From: Mobilitalea sp.
GTDB lineage: Bacteria > Bacillota_A > Clostridia > Lachnospirales > Lachnospiraceae
DNA length: 18,454 nt
Direction: 5' to 3'
NCBI GenBank assembly: GCA_029974875.1
Contig: JARKQP010000863.1
Coordinates: 1 to 18,454, forward strand
Part shown: piece after piece, positions 1 to 7,729 of the stretch
How the letters are laid out: each line of letters opens with the position of its first letter
How positions within the stretch are numbered: position 1 is the stretch's first letter
Position numbers and translations under genes: made by a program
Notes under the pieces: generated by a model
What the model was told of the DNA's origin: nothing
The model's database searches: none
What the model saw: the letters and a program-made list of their open reading frames with translations, nothing else

Positions 1-1782
1 GTATTAAGTATTGATATTGGATTAATAAAAACCAGAATATGCGAGGTTGAGTATGGGAAGAAAAATCCCCGCATCTATCATTGTATTACCTTTGATACGC
101 CGGAAAATGCAATAGAGGACGGATATATCAGGGATAAGGAATCTCTTGCAGCGGTGATGAAGGAGAAGCTGTATGCAGCAAAAATAAGACTTACCGATGT
201 GGTATTTACCATCGCTTCCACGAAGATTGCCAATCGTGAGGTTCTGATTCCCCTGGTAAAGAATAACCGGATCCAAGCGGTTGTAGATGCGGGGGCACAG
301 GATTATTTCCCGGTGGATGTATCAGAATACGTTATCTCCTATAGTATTTTAGAGCGCATTAACACCAAGGAAGATAAGAAATTAAAATTATTATTGCTGG
401 CAGCTCCAGGCAACATGATTAAAAATTATTACAGCTTTGCCCAAATCATGAATTTTAACATTGTGTCCCTGGACTATATTGGAAATAGCGCTTTTCAGGT
501 GTTAAAACGGCAGGTTGGCAGCGGAGTAAATTTATCCATTCAAATCAATGAGAAGACAACCCTGGTCAACGTAATTGATAACGAAGTATTAGCATTGCAG
601 AGAACCATACCCTACGGCTCTATGGCTGTGGTTGAGGCGGTTCTGGAAAATAAGGTTTTCGGAGCAAATACAGAGGCTGACGCAATCCGGCTGCTGTGCC
701 GGGAAGAATTAATTAATATGCAATTCCATATGGAAAATGAAGAGGCAGCCGTTGCCTTATCCGATGCCACAGAAAGCTTTGACCATGAACGGAGGGTTAT
801 GCACGGCAAGGAGGAGGTTACGGAATCCTTACGGTATCTGATAAGCAATGTCATCAGGGTGTTGGATTATTATAATTCCAAGCTTCCGGAAAAGAAGGTA
901 GAGACAATCAGCATTGCCGGACAGGGGGCTAAATTCAAAGGAATTGAAAGCCTGTTTAGTAATGAAATAGGTTTTAATATCAAACGTATTGAACGGTTGG
1001 CTTTTGTTGCATTTCAACAGAACCTGCAGGAGGCGGACCAGTCTGATTATATGTGCGCCATTGGTGCAGCCATCCAACCGATTGGTTTTATTTCAAAGGA
1101 AATTATTGCGAAGGAGAAAAAGAAGAGCAACCGGTTTAGTATGTCCATTATTTTCGGATTATCTGTGTTTGTGTCCCTGGTGATGGTCGTAAGCTCCAGC
1201 TTGGGTTTATATGCAGCAAAGCAGGAGAAGAAAATGCTGGAGGCTAAAATTGCTTCTATGTTATACGTAGAGGATATTTATGTCGAGCATGAGAGCATGT
1301 TATCCAAGTACCAAAAGGCTGCAACCGTGTATGTTTTGACAGAAAACCAAAATGAACAGCTGAATGGGCTGATTTCCCAGCTGGAGGAAAAGCTTCCTGC
1401 CTCCATGGTAGTAACCGCTTTTACGGTCAATAGCACGGGAATCAATATGAATATTACAACCAACACGAAGCTTTCTGTTGCCAAGATGTTCCTGCAGCTA
1501 CAGGAAATAGATGCGCTGAGTGTTATTTCTATCGAGTCCCTGGCGGAAACAGTGGATGATAACGGCATTACCTCCGTTACCTTTGCAGTTACCTGCTTAT
1601 TTGGCGACAGTACCACAGCTTTGCCGCAGCTGGGACAATCGGCACAGCCGGGGCAACCAGCACAGCGGGGACAACAAGAGCAGCCGGAACAGCAAGAGCA
1701 GCTGGAGCAGCCGGGGCAGTCAGAGCAGCCGGGACAGCAGGTACAGCTGGGTGAGCCGGAAGAGCAGGAGGGGAAAGGATGA
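1..1782 (+). CDS. pilM: PilM-PilN fusion, type IV pilus inner-membrane assembly protein (5' partial)
   Basis: The reading frame is open from base 1, so the true start lies upstream and 593 residues are visible. The first codons give VLSIDIGLIK, the phosphate-binding DIG strand that opens the actin-like ATPase fold of PilM. A second PilM-like strand (NVIDNEVLALQRTIPYG) and an AGQGAKFKG adenosine-loop-like motif near residue 306 follow. After about residue 375 there is a single hydrophobic span (about 381-405), then a short coiled segment and a PilN-like domain (LNGLISQLEEKLP...). In most bacteria PilM (cytoplasmic) and PilN (bitopic) are separate proteins joined by the short PilN N-terminus; here they are one chain. 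The last ~50 residues (from about 541) are a Gln/Pro/Glu/Gly-rich low-complexity tail. The stop overlaps the next start (ATGA at 1779-1782), so translation is probably coupled. The role is inferred from family: aligning inner-membrane components between the motor and the pilus. Confidence 0.85.
   Translation, partial: VLSIDIGLIKTRICEVEYGKKNPRIYHCITFDTPENAIEDGYIRDKESLAAVMKEKLYAAKIRLTDVVFTIASTKIANREVLIPLVKNNRIQAVVDAGAQDYFPVDVSEYVISYSILERINTKEDKKLKLLLLAAPGNMIKNYYSFAQIMNFNIVSLDYIGNSAFQVLKRQVGSGVNLSIQINEKTTLVNVIDNEVLALQRTIPYGSMAVVEAVLENKVFGANTEADAIRLLCREELINMQFHMENEEAAVALSDATESFDHERRVMHGKEEVTESLRYLISNVIRVLDYYNSKLPEKKVETISIAGQGAKFKGIESLFSNEIGFNIKRIERLAFVAFQQNLQEADQSDYMCAIGAAIQPIGFISKEIIAKEKKKSNRFSMSIIFGLSVFVSLVMVVSSSLGLYAAKQEKKMLEAKIASMLYVEDIYVEHESMLSKYQKAATVYVLTENQNEQLNGLISQLEEKLPASMVVTAFTVNSTGINMNITTNTKLSVAKMFLQLQEIDALSVISIESLAETVDDNGITSVTFAVTCLFGDSTTALPQLGQSAQPGQPAQRGQQEQPEQQEQLEQPGQSEQPGQQVQLGEPEEQEGKG
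1619..1782 (+). repeat. Low-complexity Gln/Pro/Glu-rich coding tail
   Basis: The 3' end of the PilM-PilN fusion gene is built from imperfect short repeats around cagccggggcag / gagcagccggaa. These encode runs such as QPGQ, QEQPEQ and EQPGQ. The segment lies after the folded PilN-like domain, so it should project on the outer side of the membrane into the cell wall. Short in-frame repeats of this kind tend to change copy number by slippage. Translating the opposite strand here gives a spurious Cys-rich ORF. Confidence 0.75.
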
Positions 1783-2501
1783 AGATTCAATTAAAGCTGT
1801 CTGAAAAAGATAAGAAGCTTTTGTTCCTGCTATTCTCCCTGATTGTGATAGCGGCTTCCTATTTTCTTGTGTACACAAAAAACATAAGGCAGGCGGAAGA
1901 AATCAATACAGTAAACTGGACGCTCCGTGAAAGAGCAGAGGAGCTGTCACAAATGCAGGCGCGGGCGGATTCCGTAAAATCAGAGACAGAGGAATTTAAA
2001 AAGCAAATCGATGGGATAGAAGCACAATTTCCGGTATCCGTAAGTATGGCGGATGCCATCGTGCTGGTGGACGAATTAGAGAAGGTGGCGGAAATGAAGG
2101 TATCCTCCTCCCAATTTGCTATGTATCATATTTTCTATCCGGCCGGTGCGGGGGCGGATACTTCAGCTGCGGCTGATGGAAGCGCGGATAACGGAGAAGC
2201 CGCCTCCCAGGATACAAGCCAGCCCTCAGATTACCAAGGGCTTAAATCAACGGTTACCATTACCTATCAGACCACCTATGAAGGATTAAAAAGATCCATT
2301 GATTATATCAATCAGTATAAAAACAGGATGAACATAGAGGATTTAAGCGCCACCTATGATACCAGTACCGGGAATTTGGTGGGAAATATGAAAATTAATA
2401 TGTTTTCCCTGTCAGGACAGGATATTGATAAGACCTATGAACCTCCCTATATCAGTGACATTGTGATAGGAAGGGATAACATCTTTGGAACAGCCCGGTA
2501 A
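1779..2501 (+). CDS. pilO: PilO-like type IV pilus inner-membrane assembly protein
   Basis: A 240-aa bitopic protein. A short cytoplasmic N-terminus is followed by one transmembrane segment (about residues 14-30, LLFLLFSLIVIAASYFLVY), then a heptad-like coiled coil (about 35-85) and a ferredoxin-like PilO-type domain that resumes at about residue 150 (LKSTVTITYQTTYEGLKRSI). Between about 122 and 150 is an Ala/Ser/Asp/Gly-rich linker that looks disordered and is unusual for PilO. The ATG at 1779 overlaps the preceding stop and has a purine-rich Shine-Dalgarno (aggaggggaaagg) in front. PilO normally pairs with PilN in the alignment subcomplex; here its partner would be the PilN part of the upstream fusion. 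The assignment rests on architecture and gene order more than on residue identity. Confidence 0.75.
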   Translation: MKIQLKLSEKDKKLLFLLFSLIVIAASYFLVYTKNIRQAEEINTVNWTLRERAEELSQMQARADSVKSETEEFKKQIDGIEAQFPVSVSMADAIVLVDELEKVAEMKVSSSQFAMYHIFYPAGAGADTSAAADGSADNGEAASQDTSQPSDYQGLKSTVTITYQTTYEGLKRSIDYINQYKNRMNIEDLSATYDTSTGNLVGNMKINMFSLSGQDIDKTYEPPYISDIVIGRDNIFGTAR

Positions 2502-2539
2502 CCGGGGACTGGATAAGGGATGAAAAGGGGAAGTTGATC

Positions 2540-3787
2540 ATGAAATCTGGAAAAAATACAGTAAATAATCTGGGATTTTCTCTGGTAGAGGTTATTGTAA
2601 GCATAGTCATACTGGCGCTTATTGCAGTTCCTCTTTTAAATTATTTTGTAAGCTCGGCGAGGTACAATGCCAGAGCAAGGAATGAGCAAAGGGCAGTTGC
2701 CTTAGCCCAAAGTATCATGGAGCAGTGCAAGGACCATTCCATTGAGGAGATAGCGAGGAGCTTTCATACCGTTACTGATTTTGATAAGAATTTTAGTATC
2801 GTAGCCCCCGATAAGCTTGACAACGACGAAAGCAGAGTGGGGGAGGTTAATGCTGCAGGTGCTTTGGTGGGTGCAAAGGGCGCCAGCGGAAGCTATGAGG
2901 GGAATACCTTTAAGAATTCTGCGAATGGAATGCTGTATTATTCCATGAGGGGAATTCAGGAGAATGGGAATTCTTATGATGCGTTAATTACGGTGGATAC
3001 CAATATTACTGCGGGAACTACCTACTATGACCTGAATGTTAATCAAACCTTATCTGAAATCAGGACAATTGAATCCCCCAGGAATGTGGTGGCGGTGGAA
3101 ACGACGCAGAAGGCCCATGCCGTTATTCCCATGAGTGACTTGAACCGGGAATACTGTAATAACCGGAATGCAAGCTCACCTGGCACCTGGCTGTATCCGG
3201 AAAGTGAGGAGGATATCCGGAATGCCCTGGTGCGGAATATGTACATTGATATTGACCCGGTCAGTGGCAGCAGCACCTCAGTTGAGGTAAAGATTTATTA
3301 TAAGTATTATTGTCCCGGAATCCCGGGCTGTCCTGCGGATGTGGCCGGTGCCATAGAGATTGACCCTCCCCTGTATCAGGAAACGGTTTCGCTGAATGAT
3401 CTGCAGAATATTTATCTGTTTTTCCAGAGGGATAGGAATGTAGAGCAGGTGATGCTGGATATCGATAGAGATGTAGCAGCTTATTTTTTACGAAAGATAA
3501 ATCTCTATCTGTTGTGCCAGGCAGAGCTGTCCTCAGATACGGTGCCGGCATATGATATCAACATTAATCCGGTGGATAATTCCAGGGATCAGCTTGAAAA
3601 GGTATACTCCAATGCGAATAAGGTTTCAGTCCTGGGAGCAGGAAACGATATCAAGGAAGCAGGCGGCTATATCCGGCGCTCCCCTGTTATTCGAATGATG
3701 AACATAAGGGTTGATATCTATAGAGAAGGCCGGCTGCTGGATCCGGATGCTTTATTTGCTACACTGACTTCAACAAAGGGAAGATAG
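2540..3787 (+). CDS. Minor prepilin, GspI/PilV-like, unusually long
   Basis: A 415-aa prepilin. A 12-residue leader ends in Gly and is followed by FSLVEVIVSIVILALIAVPL, a class III prepilin signal with the conserved Glu at +5. The ensuing helix (RNEQRAVALAQSIMEQCK) resembles GspI/PilV minor pilins. Those are usually only 120-200 aa, so the C-terminal ~300 residues are a large extra head with no domain I recognise. I chose the ATG at 2540 because AAGGGG (2525-2530) is well spaced for it; a TTG at 2534 in the same frame is too close to that Shine-Dalgarno. The gene lies 38 bp after pilO in the same operon. It should be processed by a prepilin peptidase encoded elsewhere and inserted into the tip-initiating pseudopilin complex (inference from T2SS/T4P). 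Confidence 0.8.
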   Translation: MKSGKNTVNNLGFSLVEVIVSIVILALIAVPLLNYFVSSARYNARARNEQRAVALAQSIMEQCKDHSIEEIARSFHTVTDFDKNFSIVAPDKLDNDESRVGEVNAAGALVGAKGASGSYEGNTFKNSANGMLYYSMRGIQENGNSYDALITVDTNITAGTTYYDLNVNQTLSEIRTIESPRNVVAVETTQKAHAVIPMSDLNREYCNNRNASSPGTWLYPESEEDIRNALVRNMYIDIDPVSGSSTSVEVKIYYKYYCPGIPGCPADVAGAIEIDPPLYQETVSLNDLQNIYLFFQRDRNVEQVMLDIDRDVAAYFLRKINLYLLCQAELSSDTVPAYDININPVDNSRDQLEKVYSNANKVSVLGAGNDIKEAGGYIRRSPVIRMMNIRVDIYREGRLLDPDALFATLTSTKGR

Positions 3788-4062
3788 CACTTGTGCGAAT
3801 CCATGAATTGAGCGGTGGAATTGAGCAGTAGAATTAAGAAATGAAATTGATCAGCGGAATTGAGCAGAAAATTAAGTAGTGAAATTAAGAAGTGGAATTA
3901 AGCGGTGAATTTAAGAAGTGAAATTAAGCAGTGGAATTAAGAGTGGAATTTAAGAAGTGAAATTAAGTAGCGGAATTAAGCAGAAAATTAAGTGACGAAA
4001 TTAAGCAGTGAAATTAAGTGGAAAATTAAGTAGTGAAATTTGCTTGTGATAGGAGGGAGACA
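3788..4062 (+). repeat. Tandem array of a 13-bp repeat between two prepilin genes
   Basis: From 3805 to 4035 the sequence reads as 18 consecutive head-to-tail units with consensus RAATTAAGNAGTG. Thirteen units are exactly 13 bp; units at 3857, 3934, 3973 and 4011 are 12 bp and the unit at 3946 is 14 bp. A 19th partial unit runs into 4036-4046. A higher-order duplication is visible: the block AGCGGAATTRAGCAGAAAAT occurs at 3853 and again at 3969, 116 bp apart. The strand is rich in A and G and poor in C, with frequent TAA and TGA. Because the period is not a multiple of three, no long frame survives, so it is not a protein repeat. It forms the leader directly in front of the 815-aa pilin gene. 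Confidence 0.95.
4051..4056 (+). promoter_or_regulatory. Ribosome binding site deciding the start of the 815-aa pilin
   Basis: AGGAGG lies 6 nt before the ATG at 4063. A GTG in the same frame at 4033 sits inside the last tandem repeat and has no Shine-Dalgarno, so the ATG is preferred. This places the prepilin leader at 10 residues. Confidence 0.8.
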
Positions 4063-6510
4063 ATGAGGCAGTTTGGAAAAAATAACAAGGGGTCAAACCT
4101 ATTACTTGTCATCATTGCCATACTCTTTATCGGAATCCTTGGCTCTTTAATTCTGGCTCTGACTATGACAAATATACGGATGAAACAGGTGGATTATCAG
4201 GCAAAGGAGAACTTTTACCAGACCGAGACGGTAATCAATGAATTGCAGGCGGGGCTGGAAGGGATCTCTTCCCAGTGTATGTATGAGGCCTATGACTATT
4301 TATTGCTTCATTACTCAGAAATCCTCCAGAATCCCAGCACCAGCTTAAAAGCAGAGTTTGACAGACACTATATAGAGAATCTGGTACCGGCTCTTTGCGG
4401 TTCATCGGTATCCTATGATCCCTTGGGCGGAACCTATTATTATCAGCCAAGTCGTTTGAAAAGCTTTCTGAATTCCAATCTGCAGCCAAAGAAGGATAGT
4501 ATTATTCTATATCCTGATACTCCGTATCTTGATCCGGCGAAGAATACTAATATCCTGGCAGTCAGTCTGGATACGGCGGACCCGGATAAGGTTAGCTCTG
4601 TCACCTTAAAGAATGTGAAGGTAAGCTTTGTCGACACCCAGGGCTTTGAGACCAGAATTACGACAGATATCAAGCTGGAAGTACCCAGCCTGAATTTTGA
4701 ATATGCCGGTATCTACCCCGAGTTTACAAAATACGCTATTATTGCCGACGAGCAGCTGCTGACCGAGGGTGGAACGGGCATGAGGATTGATGGAAATATT
4801 TATGCCGGTATCGGCGGAATTGAGGTTAATGCAACCAATGTTACGGTCCCTGATATTAATAATGCAGCCAATGGCTATAATCTTAAAATTACCGGTGATA
4901 CCTTGATTACAAGGGGAGATTTAACGGTGAAGGATGATGCCAAGCTCTTTATTGGAGACAGCGCAAACCTGAAAAAGGTCAGTATATGGGCGGAGAATAT
5001 TAAGACAACGGGTAATTCGGCAGGTGTGCAATCCTCCTACTTAAATATCAATGGAAATTGTATGGTATCCGATGATCTCATGCTGGGAGCGAAGCGAAGT
5101 GATGTTATCATCAGCGGAAGCTATTTTGGCTATAGCTATAGCAAAACAAATACAAAAATAGATGATAACAATAAGATAAAAACAGAAGTGAATTCCAATT
5201 ACAGCAGTGCGATTTTAATTAACGGAATCAATTCCTCCCTTAACATGATTGATGTGAAAAGCCTGATGCTTGCGGGAAGAGCCTTTATCTCAAGAAAAAA
5301 TGAGGCTGGAAAAACAGTGGTGGATGATATTATGACAGGAGAATCCATATCGGTGAAGAGCAATCAGCTGGCCTATCTGGTGCCCGATGAATATCTTCCC
5401 TGGCTGGGACATAATCCGGTGATGCGCTCAGAGGTGGATGCGCTGCCAAGCGGTGCGAAGACAGTGGATATCCCTGTGGTTCCGGGTACCATATCCGACC
5501 TGCTAACGGCTGCCCAGTTTGTAGAATATCATTATCTCATGGGTGGTACGGTGCCCATGGTATATTATTATCTGGAATTTAAGAACCAGGCCTGTGCCAA
5601 CCAATATTTCAGGGAGTATTACAGCCATGGGGAGAACCAGGCAAAAATTAAGGAGAATGCGGAGAGCTATCTGTACGGTGACGGCATAAGGCTGAGCGGA
5701 GCGCTTCTGTTGTCAGCCAATGCATTAAAAACCTCAGCCGATGGCCTGGTATTGACAGGCGGAGTCCTTGCCAACCCGGATCTTCCCCATGAAAGCCTTT
5801 TAAGGGATTCGATCCGTAGCGCAAAGGAATATAAATCAAGACAGTTATGTCTGGTTCCGGTATCGGCGGCAGGCAATGCCGGAGATTTCCGGCTGGATAA
5901 AGCAAGCAGTCCCTTATTCCAGACGATTATCAGCCAATATGATAATGGCACACCGGCAGTACCCGGGGATGATATGTCGGTCATTGAATGGGAAACACGG
6001 GATGACGGAGCTGCAGCGGTCAATGGCTTTGCAAAATACAATGGTAATTATTTTAAACGGGTTCCCATTGATATTAACAGGGATAATACCATAAATGATT
6101 TGGATTATTCTGTTTATATCATCCGCAATGACAGTAAAATCAATGCCAGTGATATCATTACAGCTACATCCGGCCCGGATTTGCAGAAAGGAATTATTAT
6201 TGCCACAGGGGATATAGATTTTGATAAAAGCTATAAGGGCTTAATTATTTCGGATAAAACTATCAAGCTGATGTCAAATGGCATATCCATAGGCTCCAGC
6301 CCAGAGATTGTTCAGGATATTTTTTCCTATGCATTGGAGAAAGAGACCTTGGCACCGGTGGAAGGCGGCTGGCTTGGACTGGATGCTAAGAGGTTCACCC
6401 ACTACTTTGCGGATTATTCAAAGGTGGACACCAATGAAGCGGAAAATATTGACCAGGTTGATATCTCCAGATATATTACCTATGAAAACTGGAAGAAGAA
6501 TGTGTATTAG
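4063..6510 (+). CDS. Giant GspK/PilX-like minor prepilin with beta-solenoid-like body and EF-hand-like loop
   Basis: An 815-aa protein from the ATG at 4063. The N-terminus MRQFGKNNKG|SNLLLVIIAILFIGIL resembles a prepilin signal followed by a hydrophobic helix, but position +5 is Leu instead of Glu. Loss of Glu5 is typical of GspK and PilX_N-type subunits, which sit at the tip. After the helix (KENFYQTETVINELQAG) comes a long extracellular body. Residues about 244-410 are dense in short alternating strands with Gly/Asn turns (GNIYAGIGGIEV, TLITRGDLTVKDDAKLFIG), suggesting a right-handed beta-helix; a similar stretch recurs near the C-terminus (KGIIIATGDIDFDKSYKGLI). Residues 670-681, DINRDNTINDLD, match an EF-hand/dockerin calcium loop (D670, N672, D674, T676, N678, D681). 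Typical GspK is about 300 aa, so this is greatly enlarged. The PilX/GspK assignment is an inference from the N-terminus and gene neighbourhood. Confidence 0.7.
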   Translation: MRQFGKNNKGSNLLLVIIAILFIGILGSLILALTMTNIRMKQVDYQAKENFYQTETVINELQAGLEGISSQCMYEAYDYLLLHYSEILQNPSTSLKAEFDRHYIENLVPALCGSSVSYDPLGGTYYYQPSRLKSFLNSNLQPKKDSIILYPDTPYLDPAKNTNILAVSLDTADPDKVSSVTLKNVKVSFVDTQGFETRITTDIKLEVPSLNFEYAGIYPEFTKYAIIADEQLLTEGGTGMRIDGNIYAGIGGIEVNATNVTVPDINNAANGYNLKITGDTLITRGDLTVKDDAKLFIGDSANLKKVSIWAENIKTTGNSAGVQSSYLNINGNCMVSDDLMLGAKRSDVIISGSYFGYSYSKTNTKIDDNNKIKTEVNSNYSSAILINGINSSLNMIDVKSLMLAGRAFISRKNEAGKTVVDDIMTGESISVKSNQLAYLVPDEYLPWLGHNPVMRSEVDALPSGAKTVDIPVVPGTISDLLTAAQFVEYHYLMGGTVPMVYYYLEFKNQACANQYFREYYSHGENQAKIKENAESYLYGDGIRLSGALLLSANALKTSADGLVLTGGVLANPDLPHESLLRDSIRSAKEYKSRQLCLVPVSAAGNAGDFRLDKASSPLFQTIISQYDNGTPAVPGDDMSVIEWETRDDGAAAVNGFAKYNGNYFKRVPIDINRDNTINDLDYSVYIIRNDSKINASDIITATSGPDLQKGIIIATGDIDFDKSYKGLIISDKTIKLMSNGISIGSSPEIVQDIFSYALEKETLAPVEGGWLGLDAKRFTHYFADYSKVDTNEAENIDQVDISRYITYENWKKNVY

Positions 6511-6525
6511 AAGAGGAGAAGGACT

Positions 6526-7047
6526 ATGAGGAATGATAAGGGTATGTCTTTGGCAGAAATCATTTTAGTCATAGCCATTCTTGCTATTTTTGCAGGCGGG
6601 GCAATTGGGGGTATGAGCTATATCCGGTATGGCAATGCCAAGACATGTGCGTCTGAAATCAATGCTGCCCTGGACAGGGTGAGGCTTGAGGCGATGAGCA
6701 GGGCGGAAAAACCCTTTCTGTACATTTACCAGTCGGGGGACTCCTATTATATGAAGGTAAGCACTGAGCCTGCAACGGAAGCCCTGCTGGATGCAACGGG
6801 AACCAGGCTGGGGAACAGGCAGCTCCGTCTTTTTTATGAAACAACGGTATCCGCTTCAAGCATAGAGATAGGAAACTTTGCCTCCGGGAGTTATATGCAG
6901 CTGGGCTTTGAGAAGGGCACCGGGGGCATATCAGCCAATCCGGCGGATTCCAGCTATTATAATAAGATCATGGTAGCGGACAGTGATGGAACCCCGCGGT
7001 ATACCATTACCTTAGTTAAGGCAACAGGAAAGCATTTTATCAGGTGA
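6526..7047 (+). CDS. Minor prepilin, GspH/FimU-like
   Basis: A 173-aa prepilin with a very short leader: MRNDKG|MSLAEIILVIAILAIFAGG, with Glu at +5. The helix continues into SEINAALDRVRLEAMSRAEK, followed by a beta-rich domain (FLYIYQSGDSYYMKV). This layout resembles GspH/FimU minor pilins, where the helix leads into a sequence like LRLARSEAI and a beta-sandwich. A Shine-Dalgarno (agaggagaagg) precedes the ATG, 15 bp after the previous stop. Length is normal for the family. It should be a core component of the pilus-initiating minor pilin complex together with the GspI-, GspJ- and GspK-like neighbours. Confidence 0.75.
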   Translation: MRNDKGMSLAEIILVIAILAIFAGGAIGGMSYIRYGNAKTCASEINAALDRVRLEAMSRAEKPFLYIYQSGDSYYMKVSTEPATEALLDATGTRLGNRQLRLFYETTVSASSIEIGNFASGSYMQLGFEKGTGGISANPADSSYYNKIMVADSDGTPRYTITLVKATGKHFIR

Positions 7048-7053
7048 AAAACG

Positions 7054-7644
7054 ATGGAACAGAGATGGAAACAGGTGGTAAAACTGAATAACCGGGGCTT
7101 AACGCTGGTGGAATTGATTTTGGTTATGGCTATTTCAGCCATTGTTATTGGGGCGATAACCATATTTATGTCTGCGGGCAGCCGCAGCTATAAAGCGGCC
7201 GAAAATGAGATTCTCCTCCAGACGGAAGCCCAGACTATTATGAATCAGATCAGGGAGTGCGTTTTAGAAGGAAATAATATCGAATATGATGCCGCCCTTG
7301 GAACTCTTTTTATCTATCATAGTGATGATAATCCTGCTACGACAGCGGATCCGATGGAAATCATATGGTTTAATGATGAGGATAAAAGGCTGTACCTTTA
7401 TAACCTGACCATAGGGGATAAGGGGGCTGTTGTTGCTGATATTACGGCCGGAGCAGCTTCAGAGGATAACCTGTTAGGGGAATATGTGGAGAGCTTTTCG
7501 GCGGATCCGGTAATGTTTACCTCCGGCAGGCCAGGGACATCCGGCAATACCCTGACGGTCACGGTCAGACTGGAATACAATGATAGGGAATTTTCTGTCT
7601 CAGAGGATATTAAGCTGAGAAACCGGATTGTTGATTTGCCATAG
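7054..7644 (+). CDS. Minor prepilin, GspJ/PilW-like
   Basis: A 196-aa prepilin. A 15-residue leader ending NNRG precedes LTLVELILVMAISAIVIGAI, with Glu at +5. It is followed by MSAGSRSYKAAENEILLQTEAQTIMNQIRE, which matches the GspJ/PilW pattern of a long helix carrying a LQ.....IM..I segment. The remainder is a beta-rich head. It starts 6 bp after the preceding stop; GGTG within that stop region is the only evident Shine-Dalgarno, so translation may be coupled to the GspH-like gene. It completes a set of four minor pilin types encoded in one operon. Confidence 0.75.
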   Translation: MEQRWKQVVKLNNRGLTLVELILVMAISAIVIGAITIFMSAGSRSYKAAENEILLQTEAQTIMNQIRECVLEGNNIEYDAALGTLFIYHSDDNPATTADPMEIIWFNDEDKRLYLYNLTIGDKGAVVADITAGAASEDNLLGEYVESFSADPVMFTSGRPGTSGNTLTVTVRLEYNDREFSVSEDIKLRNRIVDLP

Positions 7645-7714
7645 GATGGAACTGGTAAAGTAGTGGCATAGTCTGCTGGCAGCAGACAATTGTTGATTTA
7701 TCATAGGATGGAAC
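7628..7714 (+). repeat. Direct repeat flanking a stem-loop before the large secreted-protein gene
   Basis: Two 25-bp copies at 7628-7652 and 7690-7714 share 23 of 25 bases (they differ only at GC versus AT) with a 62-bp offset. The first copy spans the last codons and the stop of the GspJ-like gene (ttgttgatttgccatagg). The second ends immediately before the ribosome binding site of the next gene. This looks like a local duplication of the gene end. The DNA between the copies holds the inverted repeat at 7671-7687. Confidence 0.85.
7671..7687 (+). other. Perfect 7-bp stem-loop in the pilin/secreted-protein intergenic gap
   Basis: GTCTGCT-GGC-AGCAGAC forms a 7-bp stem with a 3-nt loop, followed by AATTGTTGATTTATC, which has only a weak U content. 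It could be an attenuator, an mRNA processing or stability element, or a poor terminator that lowers expression of the downstream 1346-aa protein relative to the pilins. No regulatory partner can be seen. Confidence 0.5.
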
Positions 7715-7729
7715 ATGGGAGGAATTTTC

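Noticed and set aside
1278..1790. Minus-strand 170-aa Cys-rich ORF
   Set aside because: It is the antisense reading of the CAG/CCG-rich repeat tail of the PilM-PilN gene; the Cys runs come from gcagc/gcaac repeats, and there is no ribosome binding site or family resemblance.
3805..4035. CRISPR array or protein-coding repeat
   Set aside because: Units are 13 bp with no spacers, so this is not CRISPR. The period is out of frame and stops occur in all frames, so it does not encode a repeat protein.
3805..4035. CsrA-type GGA binding array
   Set aside because: Only some units contain GGA and no hairpins present them in loops, so the motif count alone does not support it.
4033..4062. GTG start giving a 10-residue longer giant pilin
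   Set aside because: The GTG lies in the tandem repeat without a Shine-Dalgarno, while AGGAGG sits 6 nt before the ATG at 4063.
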